Part shown: positions 7,438 to 16,197 of the stretch, piece after piece
How positions within the stretch are numbered: the stretch's first letter is position 1
How the letters are laid out: every line of letters begins with the position of its first letter
DNA from: Nitrolancea sp040255925
GTDB lineage: Bacteria > Chloroflexota > Chloroflexia > Thermomicrobiales > Thermomicrobiaceae
Assembly: GCA_040255925.1 (NCBI GenBank)
Contig: JBDZVX010000014.1
Span: 1 to 31,326, forward strand
DNA length: 31,326 bases
Reading direction: 5' to 3'
Position numbers and translations under genes: made by a program
Notes under the pieces: model-generated
The model's database searches: none
Told to the model about the DNA's origin: nothing
What the model saw: the letters and a program-made list of their open reading frames with translations, nothing else

Positions 7438-7956
7438 ATGATCGGTGAATTTATCCGGGCGCGGCGTAAGACGCTCGGCATGTCGCAGCAGGCCCTTGGT
7501 GACTCGATTGGACGCGATCAGCAACTGATCAGCCAGATCGAACGCAACCGGGAACCGGGGTATCTTCCTTCGATTGAGCTCCTGAGGGCGCTCTCGCGTG
7601 CGCTCCATTGTTCGATTGAGGACCTTCTGCGCGCGGCCGGGTATTTGGAAGAGTCGAAAGACGCGGAAGCGGCAGAGCCCGATAACGAGCGGATCTTCGT
7701 CACGCTCATCGACCTGGCCGATCAGTTGCGCGTCCCAGGTCATCTCAAGATGGCGCTCCGGGAGGATATTTCCTGGGTGCGCCGGCGGTGGGAGCAAGAA
7801 GGGCAAGGGCCTGCCGGCCAGGAAAAACGATCGGGCGGCGGCAGTTCCCGTCTTCACCATACACCACCTTCGGTGGCTGGTGGCGGATCGGAAGCGGGCG
7901 AGGCGCACGACGCGGCCAGCCCGTATTCCGGCGAGAGCTTCCGGTTCGCGTCCTGA
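7438..7956 (+). CDS. XRE-family helix-turn-helix regulator
   Basis: A 172-residue DNA-binding protein with an N-terminal Cro/CI-type HTH: IGEFIRARRKTLGMSQQALG, then DSIGRDQQLISQIERNRE (recognition helix) and LPSIELLRALSRALHCSIEDLL, about residues 2-63. The remainder has a helical stretch (FVTLIDLADQLRVPGHLKMALREDI) and a low-complexity Gly/Ser/Arg-rich C-terminal tail with no recognised ligand domain. I chose the ATG at 7438 because GGAGG lies 5 bases before it; a GTG at 7426 is in frame but poorly placed. Upstream are a palindrome, a promoter and a terminator, suggesting autoregulation or attenuation. The regulated genes are unknown. Confidence 0.85.
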   Translation: MIGEFIRARRKTLGMSQQALGDSIGRDQQLISQIERNREPGYLPSIELLRALSRALHCSIEDLLRAAGYLEESKDAEAAEPDNERIFVTLIDLADQLRVPGHLKMALREDISWVRRRWEQEGQGPAGQEKRSGGGSSRLHHTPPSVAGGGSEAGEAHDAASPYSGESFRFAS

Positions 7957-8006
7957 TCCTGCCGCCCTGCCGGAAGTTCGGAGCCGTGGATCGTCGCGAC
8001 GCGGGA

Positions 8007-8885
8007 CTAGTTGAACGTGGATTGGATCTTCTGGAGGCGCGCATCCAGTTCATCCGCGTCCACGTATTTCCCGCGCACGCGATAGACCTGCGATAGATTA
8101 GCTAGGATCAAAATGTTATTGGGGTGGTTGCGTCCAAACACACGCTCCATAATCGCCAGTGACCGCTGGAGCAGGGGCTCTGCCTCGACGAATTTCTCTT
8201 GCATAGCATAGAGCATGGCGAGATTGGTCAGGTCCGTCGCGTAACCGGGATGATTAGTTCCCAGGGCTTTCTCATCGATCGCGATCGCCCGCTTGAAGAG
8301 TGGTTCCGCCTCGGTGAACCGTTCCTGCGTGCGATAGAGCTCCCCGAGACTGTTCAGGGTCGCGGCGACGTCGGGATGGTCCGGGCCGAGCGCCTTTTCC
8401 CGGATCTCCAGCGAACGCTTGAGCAGCGGCTCAGCGTCGTCATAGTTGCCTTGGCTCGCGTGGAGCCAACCCAGGCTGTTCATGCCCCTGGCGACTTCCA
8501 CGTGGTCTTCCCCAAATGCCCGATCCCAGATCGCGAGCGCCCGCTCGTACATCGCCTTCGCGTCGTCGAGCTTGCCCTGGCCGAAATACAACTCCGCCAG
8601 GTGGTCCAATCCGGTGGCGACGTCGGGGTGATCGACGCCCAGCACCTGCTCCCGTATCTCCAACGAACGCTTGAGCATCGGTTCAGCCTTCTCATACTCA
8701 CCCTGGGTCGAATAGAGCTCGGCCAGAGTGTTCAAACTCATGGCGAGGCGAAGATCCCGCGATCCCGGCTCCTCCACTTCCTTGAGCGCGGAGGTGAAGA
8801 GTTTCTCGGCTTCGGCATAACGTCCGTTTTGAAAGGCCCGGACTCCACCCTCCATGTAGGTATCCCACTGCGATTGGCGCTCCAC
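8007..8885 (-). CDS. Tetratricopeptide-repeat protein (kinesin-light-chain type)
   Basis: A 292-residue protein made almost wholly of 42-residue TPR units of the TPR_12 / kinesin light chain type. The recurring signature is LGxDHPDVAxxLNxLAELY then QGxYxxAEPLxKRSLxIxE, seen about six times from residue 14 to the end. Such superhelical scaffolds mediate protein-protein contacts; the partner is unknown. No signal peptide, membrane segment or effector domain (such as NB-ARC or CHAT) is attached, so it is a stand-alone scaffold. The start appears to be a GTG at 8885 with AAAGGA about 10 bases upstream. The near-identical consecutive repeats suggest internal duplication. It is followed upstream on the same strand by the Obg gene at a distance of about 170 bp. 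Confidence 0.85.
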   Translation of the reverse strand: MERQSQWDTYMEGGVRAFQNGRYAEAEKLFTSALKEVEEPGSRDLRLAMSLNTLAELYSTQGEYEKAEPMLKRSLEIREQVLGVDHPDVATGLDHLAELYFGQGKLDDAKAMYERALAIWDRAFGEDHVEVARGMNSLGWLHASQGNYDDAEPLLKRSLEIREKALGPDHPDVAATLNSLGELYRTQERFTEAEPLFKRAIAIDEKALGTNHPGYATDLTNLAMLYAMQEKFVEAEPLLQRSLAIMERVFGRNHPNNILILANLSQVYRVRGKYVDADELDARLQKIQSTFN

Positions 8886-9056
8886 GTTGATGGGTTCCTT
8901 TCTCCGCTATCGGCCCGTGGGAGTAGAGTCTGATCCGCCACTCCTGGCCGGGTCATTGATGCCGGTCGCGATCATCGTCCCTGCTGGCCAGGGCTCCCGG
9001 CGACAGGAGAATTATGCCGGACCCGCATCCCGGCGGGCATCCGGAGACCAGCGCGA

Positions 9057-10478
9057 TTACCGGCGTTCCTCCCCACCTTCGCCGGTCTCATCTTCCGGGG
9101 TCAAGCCCAGCCGCGCCAGTGTCCGTTCCCGCTTCGTCTTGCGCCGGCGGGTCCGCGCCGCTTCCCGCTGCTCGGCCAGGATCGTCGCCTCATCCCAGAC
9201 CAGTTCCTGGCCCGCGAGATGGACGATGTCCCCGGCCTGAATCCCAAGCTCCTCTAGCTTGCTGGTAATACCCGACGCTTCGAGGATTCGCTGAAAGCGG
9301 TCGGCCGCTTCCTCGTTGGCGAAATCGGTCATCCGCGTGACCCGCTCGATCTTCCGGCCCCGGACCTCAAAGTGATGCGCGGAGATCCGCTCGGCTTCCC
9401 AGGCTTCCGGGGTGGTCTCCAACGTATAGACGCGGCGCTCCTGCGGCGAAACGACCGGGGCCGTGGGAGGTAGTTCCCGCAATCGCTCAAAGACCAGGCG
9501 GAGAAGATCGGAAACGCCTTCACCGGTGACCGCCGAGATGACGACCACCGGATACCCTTCACCGGTGAGTGCATCCGTCAGCCGAGGCAGGTTCTCGCGT
9601 GTCTCCGGAAGGTCGGCCTTGTTGATGGCAACGATCTGCGGCTTTCCCGCCAGCTCCGGCGAGTAGGCGGCAATCTCCTCGTTGATCTTCCGGAAATCAT
9701 CGAGCGGATCGCGCTGTTCGAGCCCACCCGATCCATCGATGACGTGGATCAGCAGCCGCGTCCGCTCAACGTGGCGCAGGAACTCGTGTCCAAGTCCGAC
9801 CCCTTCCGCGGCTCCCTCGATCAAGCCGGGGATATCGGCCATCACAAATGTCTCACCACCCGGCCCACCGATTTGGACGACGCCGAGATTGGGCTCCAGC
9901 GTCGTGAAGGGATAATCGGCGATCTTCGGGCGTGCCGCGCTGGATGCTGCCAGCAGGGTCGATTTCCCGGCATTCGGGAAGCCGATGAGCCCAACGTCTG
10001 CGATAACCTTCAGCTCCAGCCGAATCCAACGCTCTTCTCCCGGCTCACCCTTTTCGGCCAGGCGCGGCGCCTGGTGGGCGGAGGTCGCGAAATGCTGGTT
10101 GCCGAGACCGCCTTTCCCGCCGGAGGCGGCCACGTACCGCTCACCGGGGTCCAGGAGGTCCGCGATCACCGTACCGGTCTCATCGTCGTACACGACGGTG
10201 CCCGGCGGAACATCGATCGTGAGATCGGCCCCCCGTTTACCGGCGCGCCGGCTCCGTTCGCCATTTCCACCGTTATCGGCACGGAAGTGCTGCTGATACT
10301 TGAAGGCGATGAGGGTGTTCAACTGCGGATCAACGGTTAGGACGACATTGCCGCCATCCCCACCGTCGCCGCCGTCCGGGCCCCCGCGCGGCACATACTT
10401 TTCCCGGCGGAAGCTGATCGCGCCGTTGCCGCCATCGCCACCCTTGATGAAGATTCTCGCTCGATCGTAGAAAACCAT
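9057..10478 (-). CDS. obg: Obg/CgtA GTPase
   Basis: Essential ribosome-associated GTPase involved in 50S assembly and stress control, 473 residues. Domain order is canonical. The Gly-rich Obg domain covers residues 1-157 (MVFYDRARIFIKGGDGGNG, YVPRGGPDGGDGGDGGNVVL). The G domain follows with G1 GFPNAGKST, the switch region ADYPFTTLEPNLGVV, G3 ADIPGLIEGA, G4 NKADL and G5 ISAVTGEG. The C-terminal OCT domain (FEVRGRKIERVTRMTDFANE to VHLAGQELVWDE) ends in a basic/acidic tail. I start at the ATG at 10478, where the family begins MVFYDxxxI, with GGAAGG 5 bases upstream; an upstream in-frame start at 10511 adds 11 unconserved residues. OCT-bearing Obg is typical of Gram-positives and Chloroflexota. 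Confidence 0.96.
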   Translation of the reverse strand: MVFYDRARIFIKGGDGGNGAISFRREKYVPRGGPDGGDGGDGGNVVLTVDPQLNTLIAFKYQQHFRADNGGNGERSRRAGKRGADLTIDVPPGTVVYDDETGTVIADLLDPGERYVAASGGKGGLGNQHFATSAHQAPRLAEKGEPGEERWIRLELKVIADVGLIGFPNAGKSTLLAASSAARPKIADYPFTTLEPNLGVVQIGGPGGETFVMADIPGLIEGAAEGVGLGHEFLRHVERTRLLIHVIDGSGGLEQRDPLDDFRKINEEIAAYSPELAGKPQIVAINKADLPETRENLPRLTDALTGEGYPVVVISAVTGEGVSDLLRLVFERLRELPPTAPVVSPQERRVYTLETTPEAWEAERISAHHFEVRGRKIERVTRMTDFANEEAADRFQRILEASGITSKLEELGIQAGDIVHLAGQELVWDEATILAEQREAARTRRRKTKRERTLARLGLTPEDETGEGGEERR

Positions 10479-11050
10479 GGTACCTTCCTGGATTTCGCCG
10501 GGGTATCCCATAACCCGAGACGTGGATGCCGCGCCACCTCAACGGTGTGACGCACGAGCCAGCGGCGGGAGGTGGCCGGTCAGCCTCTAGAATCGCTTCC
10601 CCAAAGTCTACCGTATTGCCGGAAGAGGCTATCGGCCGTGACCCCCGGCAGGCAGTTTCTCCCGCCATCGAACCGCTCGCGTTGCCATCCGCACTCCCTC
10701 TGCCATCCCGGCCTTCACGGTGTCATTTTGAATGGTGGGGACGTGTCATCCTGATCGCCAGCGAGGAATCGCTTTCATGAAAGCTCCGTTGCTTCGTTCA
10801 GGATGAGGGAGTAGGCAGGGTGGTATGCGAAGCGAACGCTCAACGTGGTGGCTCTTCGTGCCCGGATACGCACGGGAGGGCGAACGTGGGTGCGTCATTG
10901 GACGGTACGTGTTGCGCGATGGTGATCCGGCAACCGCAGCGTCCCTGATCGCGATCCTTTCCGGCTGGGTCCGCGCGGCGCTAAACCGACCGCGCGGAGG
11001 TTGCCTGCAAGGTTCTGATGCGCACCGGATGATTGCCCCCACCCCCGGCG
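10479..11050. other. Intergenic region between obg and rpoD
   Basis: About 570 bp between two same-strand genes. It holds the palindromic element at 10746-10806. I see no credible gene, tRNA or riboswitch in the rest. Confidence 0.5.
10746..10806. repeat. Palindromic element with nested hairpin
   Basis: Perfect 9-bp outer arms TCATCCTGA (10746-10754) and TCAGGATGA (10798-10806) enclose a 14-bp perfect palindrome GCTTTCATGAAAGC (10771-10784). The order TCATCCTGA...AGCGAGGAATC resembles dispersed REP-like repeats (TCATTCTGAGCG...GAAGAATC) seen in many genomes. Only this copy was noticed in the window. Confidence 0.6.
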
Positions 11051-12664
11051 TTACTCCAGGTAGTCGCGAAGCTTCTTGCTCCGGCTGGGATGACGGAGCT
11101 TCCGCAGCGCTTTCGCTTCGATCTGGCGAATCCGTTCACGGGTCACGCCGAATTCACGGCCGACCTCTTCCAGCGTCCGGCTCCGGCCGTCGTCGAGCCC
11201 AAAGCGCAGCTCCAGCACCCGGCGCTCCCGCTCACTGAGCGAGCCGAGGACATCCTCGACCTGTTCCTTGAGCATCTTATGAGACGCCGCGTCCGAGGGG
11301 GCCAGCGCCTTGTGGTCCTCGATGAAATCGCCGAGGTTGCTGTCCTCCTCTTCGCCGATCGGCATTTCGAGCGAAACCGGCTCCTGCGAGATCTTCATGA
11401 TCTCCCGGATCTTGTCCGGAGCCATGCCCATCTCCGCGGCGATCTCTTCCGACGTTGGCTCGCGGCCGCGCTCCTGCTGGAGGCGGCGGGAGGTGCGGAT
11501 CAGCCGGTTGATCGTCTCGACCATATGCACTGGAATCCGGATCGTCCGGGCCTGATCGGCGATCGCGCGGGTGATCGCCTGGCGAATCCACCAGGTCGCG
11601 TAGGTAGAAAACTTGAAACCCTTATGATGCTGAAACTTTTCGACGGCCCGGATTAGCCCGAGGTTGCCCTCCTGTACCAGGTCGAGCATCGACATCCCAC
11701 GGCCGACGTATTTCTTCGCCACGCTCACGACCAGGCGGAGGTTCGCTTCAGTCAGCCGCATCCGCGCGAAATCGCCCCGGCGGCGCATCTCTTCCCAGCG
11801 GTGCTCACACTGGAGCGCGTTCCGCTGAAACTGGCCGTCGATCACGCTATCGGGCGGCCATTGCTCGACTCCATTGATGAGATCACGGAACTCGGCCGGC
11901 AACAGGTCGAATTCAATGCGCCGGAGACGGATCTGTTCCTCTAGCTCATCACGGCTGATCTCGAAGCGGGCGGTAATCTCGTCAATCGCCTGATCCATGG
12001 TTTCTTTGAGCGGCAGGATCGCCAGGAGCACCTGCGCCTTGTTTGCCGGCTGGCGTGCCGGAAAGGCAGCCTGGTACAGCTCGTAGGCAACCGGCCACCC
12101 TTGGCGGAAACTCCAGTAGATGGAGCGGGCGATCTCCACCGCGTCAGGGTAGGTGCCGCTTTCGTGGATCTCCTGCCGGACGCGTTCCAGGTACTCTCCT
12201 CGCTCCATTGCCTGAGCGAGTGAGACTTCTTGTTCGGCGGTGAGGAGTTTCACCCGCCCGATCTCCCGGAGATACATCCGGACGGGATCGTCCAGACTGA
12301 CACCGCTGAGGTCGAGCTCGGCGAGCTGGGTTGAGAAGAGTTCGACATCGCCGGAGTCGGGTTCGACCTCGACGAGATTGGCGGCCGCTTCCTCGGATTC
12401 GACTAAGGGGATATTGAGATCGGCCAGGCGCGTCGTAATGGCATCGACATTGGCCGCGGATTGCTCCGGACTCACACCGGTCTGTACGAGCTCGTCAACC
12501 GTGAGGAACCCTCGCGCCCGCGCACGGTCGATGATCGCGTCGACCGCGGCTTGATCGGCCGGCACATCGCGATCGTGACCGCTCAAGGTGTTGCTGTCTA
12601 ATAGCTCGTCATCCGCTCCCTGGATCACGTCATCCGGAAAGGGATGTTGATAGGTCTTCGCCAC
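11051..12664 (-). CDS. rpoD: Primary RNA polymerase sigma factor (RpoD/SigA)
   Basis: Housekeeping sigma-70 factor of 537 residues. Region 1.1-like sequence is around residues 40-85 (AIIDRARARGFLTVDELVQTG). Region 1.2 is DDPVRMYLREIGRVKLLTAEQE. A moderate non-conserved region of about 120 residues follows. Region 2 contains ANLRLVVSVAKKYVGRGMSM, LDLVQEGNLGLIRAVEKF and FSTYATWWIRQAITRAI, the -10 recognition helix. Region 3 has IRIPVHMVETINRL, and region 4.2 ends GVTRERIRQIEAKALRKLRH, recognising -35. These intact determinants agree with the TTGACA/TATAAT-like promoters seen in the window. The start is a GTG at 12664 with a GGGGGAG site about 9 bases before it. It is transcribed alone and divergent from the ABC-F gene. 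Confidence 0.96.
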   Translation of the reverse strand: MAKTYQHPFPDDVIQGADDELLDSNTLSGHDRDVPADQAAVDAIIDRARARGFLTVDELVQTGVSPEQSAANVDAITTRLADLNIPLVESEEAAANLVEVEPDSGDVELFSTQLAELDLSGVSLDDPVRMYLREIGRVKLLTAEQEVSLAQAMERGEYLERVRQEIHESGTYPDAVEIARSIYWSFRQGWPVAYELYQAAFPARQPANKAQVLLAILPLKETMDQAIDEITARFEISRDELEEQIRLRRIEFDLLPAEFRDLINGVEQWPPDSVIDGQFQRNALQCEHRWEEMRRRGDFARMRLTEANLRLVVSVAKKYVGRGMSMLDLVQEGNLGLIRAVEKFQHHKGFKFSTYATWWIRQAITRAIADQARTIRIPVHMVETINRLIRTSRRLQQERGREPTSEEIAAEMGMAPDKIREIMKISQEPVSLEMPIGEEEDSNLGDFIEDHKALAPSDAASHKMLKEQVEDVLGSLSERERRVLELRFGLDDGRSRTLEEVGREFGVTRERIRQIEAKALRKLRHPSRSKKLRDYLE

Positions 12665-13191
12665 GTCCGTTACTCCCCCAAGCCCGCGGGATACGCCACG
12701 TCGCTATGGCGGTCTTGCGGTACTACCACGTCGGGAGGTGACTCACATACGATTGTACTAATCGTTGAACGTCTTAGCAGAGGACAGGGCCTTCCATGTG
12801 ATTAGGGACACGTCCACTCGCGGTTTGTCGCCATCTAGCGTCCATTGTTCGGTCCGGTCCGTCGATCACCAGGACGAATACCCTGGAAACGGGTCATCGC
12901 TGCAACCTAGCTGGAGAATCATGCCCCGAAGTCTTCAACCGGCAAAACGGGATGGTGATGATCAGGTATCCCACACTACCCGATGCGATTCCGGCGAGCC
13001 ACTGCCAGCCAAAACGTCGTGACTCGGTTCCGGCTGGGTTCTTCACCATCCCTTTAGCATCCCGCCTCGTAAGGATGAGATTATACCCCCTGCCGATGAT
13101 CCAACAAAGGGAATGCCCGGTCGCCCGGCGAGCGCCATCGCTCCTCCACATGACAGGCTGTATAGACGAATGGTAGACTAGGCGGGTTTGT
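12665..13191. other. Divergent intergenic region between rpoD and the ABC-F gene
   Basis: About 530 bp. A reverse-strand TACAAT at 12757-12752 could be a -10 box for rpoD, but it has no clear -35. No RNA gene, repeat or credible coding region was recognised. Confidence 0.4.
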
Positions 13192-15171
13192 GTGAAAGTA
13201 GTTAGGAATATGCCCGCGACGATTCTCTCGGTCAACGATCTCGGCAAGAGTTACGCCACCAACCTGATCTTCAGCGCCGTCACGTTTCAGGTCATGGAGC
13301 GCGAGCACCTGGCGTTGGTCGGTGTCAACGGCACCGGCAAGAGCACGTTGCTTCGTATTCTGGCCGGCCGTGAACAGCCGGATACCGGCTCGGTCGTTCC
13401 CCGGAGTGGCCTCCGGATCTCCTATCAGGCGCAAGAATCCCGCTTCACCAGCCATCACACGCTCCGCGAGGCCGCGCTCGACGCGTTCGCGCATACTCGT
13501 CAACTCGGTGCCGATCTGGCGACCCTGGAGCAGGAGATGGGCCGGGCGAGCGGCCCGGCGCTCGATGCGCTCCTGGAGCGCTATGCCGACCTCAGCGCCC
13601 GCTTCGAGACCGCCGGTGGCTATGATATCGAACACCAAACCGATCAGGTGCTGGCCGGTCTCGGATTCACCGATCGCGATCACCGGACCCCGGTCGATCA
13701 GCTCAGCGGTGGTCAGCGGACCCGGCTCGCGCTTGCCCGCGCCTTGCTGGGCGAGCCGGACCTCCTCCTGCTCGATGAGCCGACCAATCACCTCGATCTC
13801 ACCGCGTTGGCCTGGCTTGAAACCTTCTTGCGGTCCTGGAACCACGCCGTGATCGTCGTCTCCCATGACCGCTTTTTCCTGGACCGCGTTACCGACCGGA
13901 CGCTGGACCTGAGCTTTGGCCGGATCGAAGACTATCCAGCCAGCTACACCCGGTACCTCACCCTGCGGCAAGAGCGGCTAGCTTCGCGCCTGGCGCAATA
14001 TGAGGCGCAACAAGCCTATATCGCGCGAACCGAAGAGTTTATCCGCAAATATAAGGCCGGTCAGCGATCCAAGGAGGCACGTGGCCGGCAGACCCGGCTC
14101 GAACGCCTGGAACGCTTGGAGAAGCCTCAGGAGCAGGCAGCCTTACGGCTTAACCTCGCGAGCGGGCTTCGTAGCGGCCGGATGGTTCTCAGCATGACCG
14201 AGTCGGCGGTCGGGTATCCTCCGCGCCCGGGAGAACCGGAGCCGGCCATTCTCCTCCGAACGCCGGAGCTTGCCATCGAGCGCGGCGACCGGATCGCGCT
14301 GATCGGCCCGAATGGGGGCGGTAAGACGACGCTTCTGCGCACGATGATCGGTGAGATCCCGCCGCTAGCCGGCCGCGTCCAGTTTGGCACCAACGTCAAG
14401 CCGGCCTACTACGCCCAGGGTCATGAGGGACTGGACCCCGACCAGACGCCTCTCTCCACTGTGCTCGCCGCCCGTCCGATGAGCGAGGAGGCCGCGCGAG
14501 GCGTCCTTGGGCGCTACCTCTTCAGCGGTGACGATGTGTTCAAGCCGGTCTCGGCGCTGAGCGGCGGAGAGCGGAGCAGATTGGCTCTCGCCACGCTGAC
14601 CTTAGAGGAAGCCAACCTCCTGATCCTGGACGAGCCGACCAACCACCTCGATATCGCCTCACGCGAGGCGCTCGAAGCGGTGCTCGATGGCTTCGAGGGG
14701 ACCATCCTCATGGTCTCGCACGACCGCTACTTCATCGACCGGCTCGCGACGAAGCTCTGGGCGCTCGATGACGGGCGACTGCGGACCTATCTCGGCAATT
14801 TCAGCGACTACCTGCGGCAAACGGCGCGGGAGCAGGCACCAGCCGCTACGGGCGATCGGGACGGGAACGGCCGGCAGCCGGGGACACCAGCGAGGTCTGG
14901 AAAAGCGACGAAGGCCGTCGGGAACGATCGCGGACCACGCCAGCTTGAAAAGGAGATCACGGCCGCCGAGAGGGTCATCAGCCGGCTGGAACAGCGATTG
15001 AATGAGCTGGGTGATGATCTGGCGGTGGCGACGGCTGGGCAGGATATCGACACCATCACCCGGCTGGGACACGAGTACGAAGCCTGCCAGGCCGAGCTGG
15101 AGACAGCCTACGCGGCCTGGGAAGCGCTCTCCACGCAACTGGAGGACGAGCAACTGGCGGTCGATCGGTGA
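13192..15171 (+). CDS. ABC-F family ATPase (Uup/YdiF-like)
   Basis: Soluble ABC-F protein of 659 residues with two ATPase domains and no membrane segments; family members act on the ribosome in translation or antibiotic protection. Domain 1 has Walker A GVNGTGKST, signature LSGGQRTRLALARAL and Walker B LLLLDEPTNHLD. The inter-domain linker (about residues 240-320) is basic and coiled (FIRKYKAGQRSKEARGRQTR). Domain 2 has GPNGGGKTT, LSGGERSRLALATL and LILDEPTNHLDI. A C-terminal coiled coil (LEKEITAAERVISRLEQRLN onward) resembles the Uup/YfmR extension. Translation may begin at the GTG at 13192 (GGCGGG upstream) or at the ATG at 13210. The stop overlaps the coaE start by 4 bases (GTGA), so the two are translationally coupled. 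A housekeeping rather than resistance role is likely but unproven. Confidence 0.92.
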   Translation: MKVVRNMPATILSVNDLGKSYATNLIFSAVTFQVMEREHLALVGVNGTGKSTLLRILAGREQPDTGSVVPRSGLRISYQAQESRFTSHHTLREAALDAFAHTRQLGADLATLEQEMGRASGPALDALLERYADLSARFETAGGYDIEHQTDQVLAGLGFTDRDHRTPVDQLSGGQRTRLALARALLGEPDLLLLDEPTNHLDLTALAWLETFLRSWNHAVIVVSHDRFFLDRVTDRTLDLSFGRIEDYPASYTRYLTLRQERLASRLAQYEAQQAYIARTEEFIRKYKAGQRSKEARGRQTRLERLERLEKPQEQAALRLNLASGLRSGRMVLSMTESAVGYPPRPGEPEPAILLRTPELAIERGDRIALIGPNGGGKTTLLRTMIGEIPPLAGRVQFGTNVKPAYYAQGHEGLDPDQTPLSTVLAARPMSEEAARGVLGRYLFSGDDVFKPVSALSGGERSRLALATLTLEEANLLILDEPTNHLDIASREALEAVLDGFEGTILMVSHDRYFIDRLATKLWALDDGRLRTYLGNFSDYLRQTAREQAPAATGDRDGNGRQPGTPARSGKATKAVGNDRGPRQLEKEITAAERVISRLEQRLNELGDDLAVATAGQDIDTITRLGHEYEACQAELETAYAAWEALSTQLEDEQLAVDR

Positions 15172-15776
15172 GCACGCCCCGTCCGGTGATCATCGGCATC
15201 ACCGGCAATATCGCTTGCGGCAAATCCTTGGTGACCCGGACCCTGGGCGAACTGGGAGCCGAGACGATCGACGCGGACGATGTCGTGCGTGAGGTCACGG
15301 CGGTGGGAACGCCGGCCTACTACCGGATCGTCGAAGCGTTCAGCCCGGAACTGGTGCTTCCGGACGGCGCGATCGACCGGAGGCGGCTTGGGGAGATCGT
15401 CTTCGCGGACCCGGGTGCCCTGGCACGATTGGAAGCCATCGTACACCCGCCAGTGGTCGAGGCCATCCGGCAGCAAATCCGGAAGAGCCGGTGCCCGGTG
15501 GTGGTCGTCGACGCGATCAAGCTCCTGGAATCGAGACTGGCCGCTGAGTGTGACGAAATCTGGGTCGTTACCTGCGATCCCGATCAGCAGCTCCAACGGT
15601 TGATGGCCCGTAATGGCTATTCGCGTGAGCAGGCGTTCCAGCGGATCGCCGCCCAGCCGCCGCAAGCGGAAAAGATCGCGCTGGCAGACCGGGTCATCGA
15701 TAATACGGGAAGCATCGAAGAGACCATCGCCCACGTCCAGTCAGCCGCCGCGAGCCTACCCCTTGGAAATACCTAA
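15168..15776 (+). CDS. coaE: Dephospho-CoA kinase
   Basis: Last enzyme of coenzyme A synthesis; phosphorylates the 3'-OH of dephospho-CoA with ATP. The 202-residue P-loop kinase begins PVIIGITGNIACGKSLVTRT, with the Walker A motif at residues 11-18. The family motif DADDVVREV follows. Then come IDRRRLGEIVFADPGALARL and EAIVHPPVVEAI, the core strand VVVVDAIKLLES (usually PLLFE in relatives), the lid-like RLMARNGYSREQAFQRIAAQ, and ADRVIDNTGSIEETIAHV at the end. The length is normal. The start is a GTG at 15168 overlapping the ABC-F stop. The hairpin at 15840-15874 may end the transcript. Confidence 0.95.
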   Translation: MSTPRPVIIGITGNIACGKSLVTRTLGELGAETIDADDVVREVTAVGTPAYYRIVEAFSPELVLPDGAIDRRRLGEIVFADPGALARLEAIVHPPVVEAIRQQIRKSRCPVVVVDAIKLLESRLAAECDEIWVVTCDPDQQLQRLMARNGYSREQAFQRIAAQPPQAEKIALADRVIDNTGSIEETIAHVQSAAASLPLGNT

Positions 15777-15839
15777 CAGGCACTCGGCGGGAGCGCGGTA
15801 AGTAACCGCAGTACTCCCGACTACCATCCCATTCGTCCC

Positions 15840-15874
15840 GGCAGCGCGCGGTCGGTTTACCGCCGCACGCTGCC
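15840..15874 (+). terminator. Possible transcript end hairpin after coaE
   Basis: GGCAGCG (15840-15846) pairs with CGCTGCC (15868-15874), and inner GCGGT with ACCGC. There is no strong T run, so it may be only a stable hairpin. Confidence 0.3.
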
Positions 15875-15919
15875 GGTTCGGTGTACCCGCCATCGATTGA
15901 CCGCCGCGCTGCCGATTCG
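15859..15919. repeat. Short imperfect direct repeat
   Basis: Two copies of a roughly 20-base unit, ACCGCCGC(A)CGCTGCCG then G/ATTCG, begin at 15859 and 15900 (spacing 41). They lie between coaE and the metX promoter. No function is evident. Confidence 0.4.
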
Positions 15920-15996
15920 ACGTGCCGGTCACTCGTCTATCGTCGGTGCGAAGGCTGCCCGCAAAACCCTGACACGCGGCCGCACCGGAGCGGACC

Positions 15997-16025
15997 TTGA
16001 CACGAATTCCTGCCATCGATATGAT
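15997..16025 (+). promoter_or_regulatory. Strong sigma-70 promoter of the metX leader
   Basis: -35 TTGACA (15997-16002) matches consensus perfectly, the spacer is 17 bases, and the -10 is TATGAT (16020-16025). The expected start near 16032 is about 20 bases before the SAM-I aptamer, so the ~490-nt leader and metX form one transcript. Confidence 0.8.
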
Positions 16026-16050
16026 TGACCGCAACAAGCGAATAGAGCCT

Positions 16051-16154
16051 GTGCTCATCAAGAGAGGTGGAGGGAGACGGCCCTAAGAAGCCCGGCAACC
16101 GGCGTAGCCTACGCTTGGTGCCAAGTCCGGCGGAAGCATCCGCAAGATGAGTAC
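16051..16154 (+). promoter_or_regulatory. SAM-I (S-box) riboswitch aptamer
   Basis: This RNA aptamer binds S-adenosylmethionine and lowers expression when SAM is plentiful. P1 is formed by GTGCTCATC (16051-16059) and GATGAGTAC (16146-16154). The conserved core is present in order: AGAGAGGTGGAGGGA (16061-16075), GAAGCCCGGCAACC (16087-16100), GGTGCCAAGTCC (16117-16128), and the P4 hairpin CGGA/TCCG (16131-16142). GGTGGAGG (16066-16073) inside the aptamer is exactly complementary to CCTCCACC (16168-16175) of the terminator. An alternative antiterminator is therefore visible: SAM binding would lock up the aptamer strand and free the terminator. Confidence 0.95.
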
Positions 16155-16167
16155 GAAAAAGGAAGCT

Positions 16168-16191
16168 CCTCCACCAATGTGGAGGTTTTTT
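16168..16191 (+). terminator. Terminator of the SAM-I riboswitch
   Basis: CCTCCAC (16168-16174), loop CAAT, GTGGAGG (16179-16185), then six T (16186-16191). It lies 14 bases after the aptamer and is the OFF hairpin of the SAM switch. Confidence 0.9.
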
Positions 16192-16197
16192 CTACCC

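Noticed and set aside
8199..8933. Forward-strand frame of 244 codons
   Set aside because: Shadow of the TPR gene; its regular length reflects the repeated codons of the TPR units.
9744..10340. Forward-strand frame of 198 codons
   Set aside because: Antisense to the obg coding region with no domain or ribosome-binding site.
13081..13971. Reverse-strand frame of 296 codons
   Set aside because: Antisense to the first ATPase domain of the ABC-F gene.
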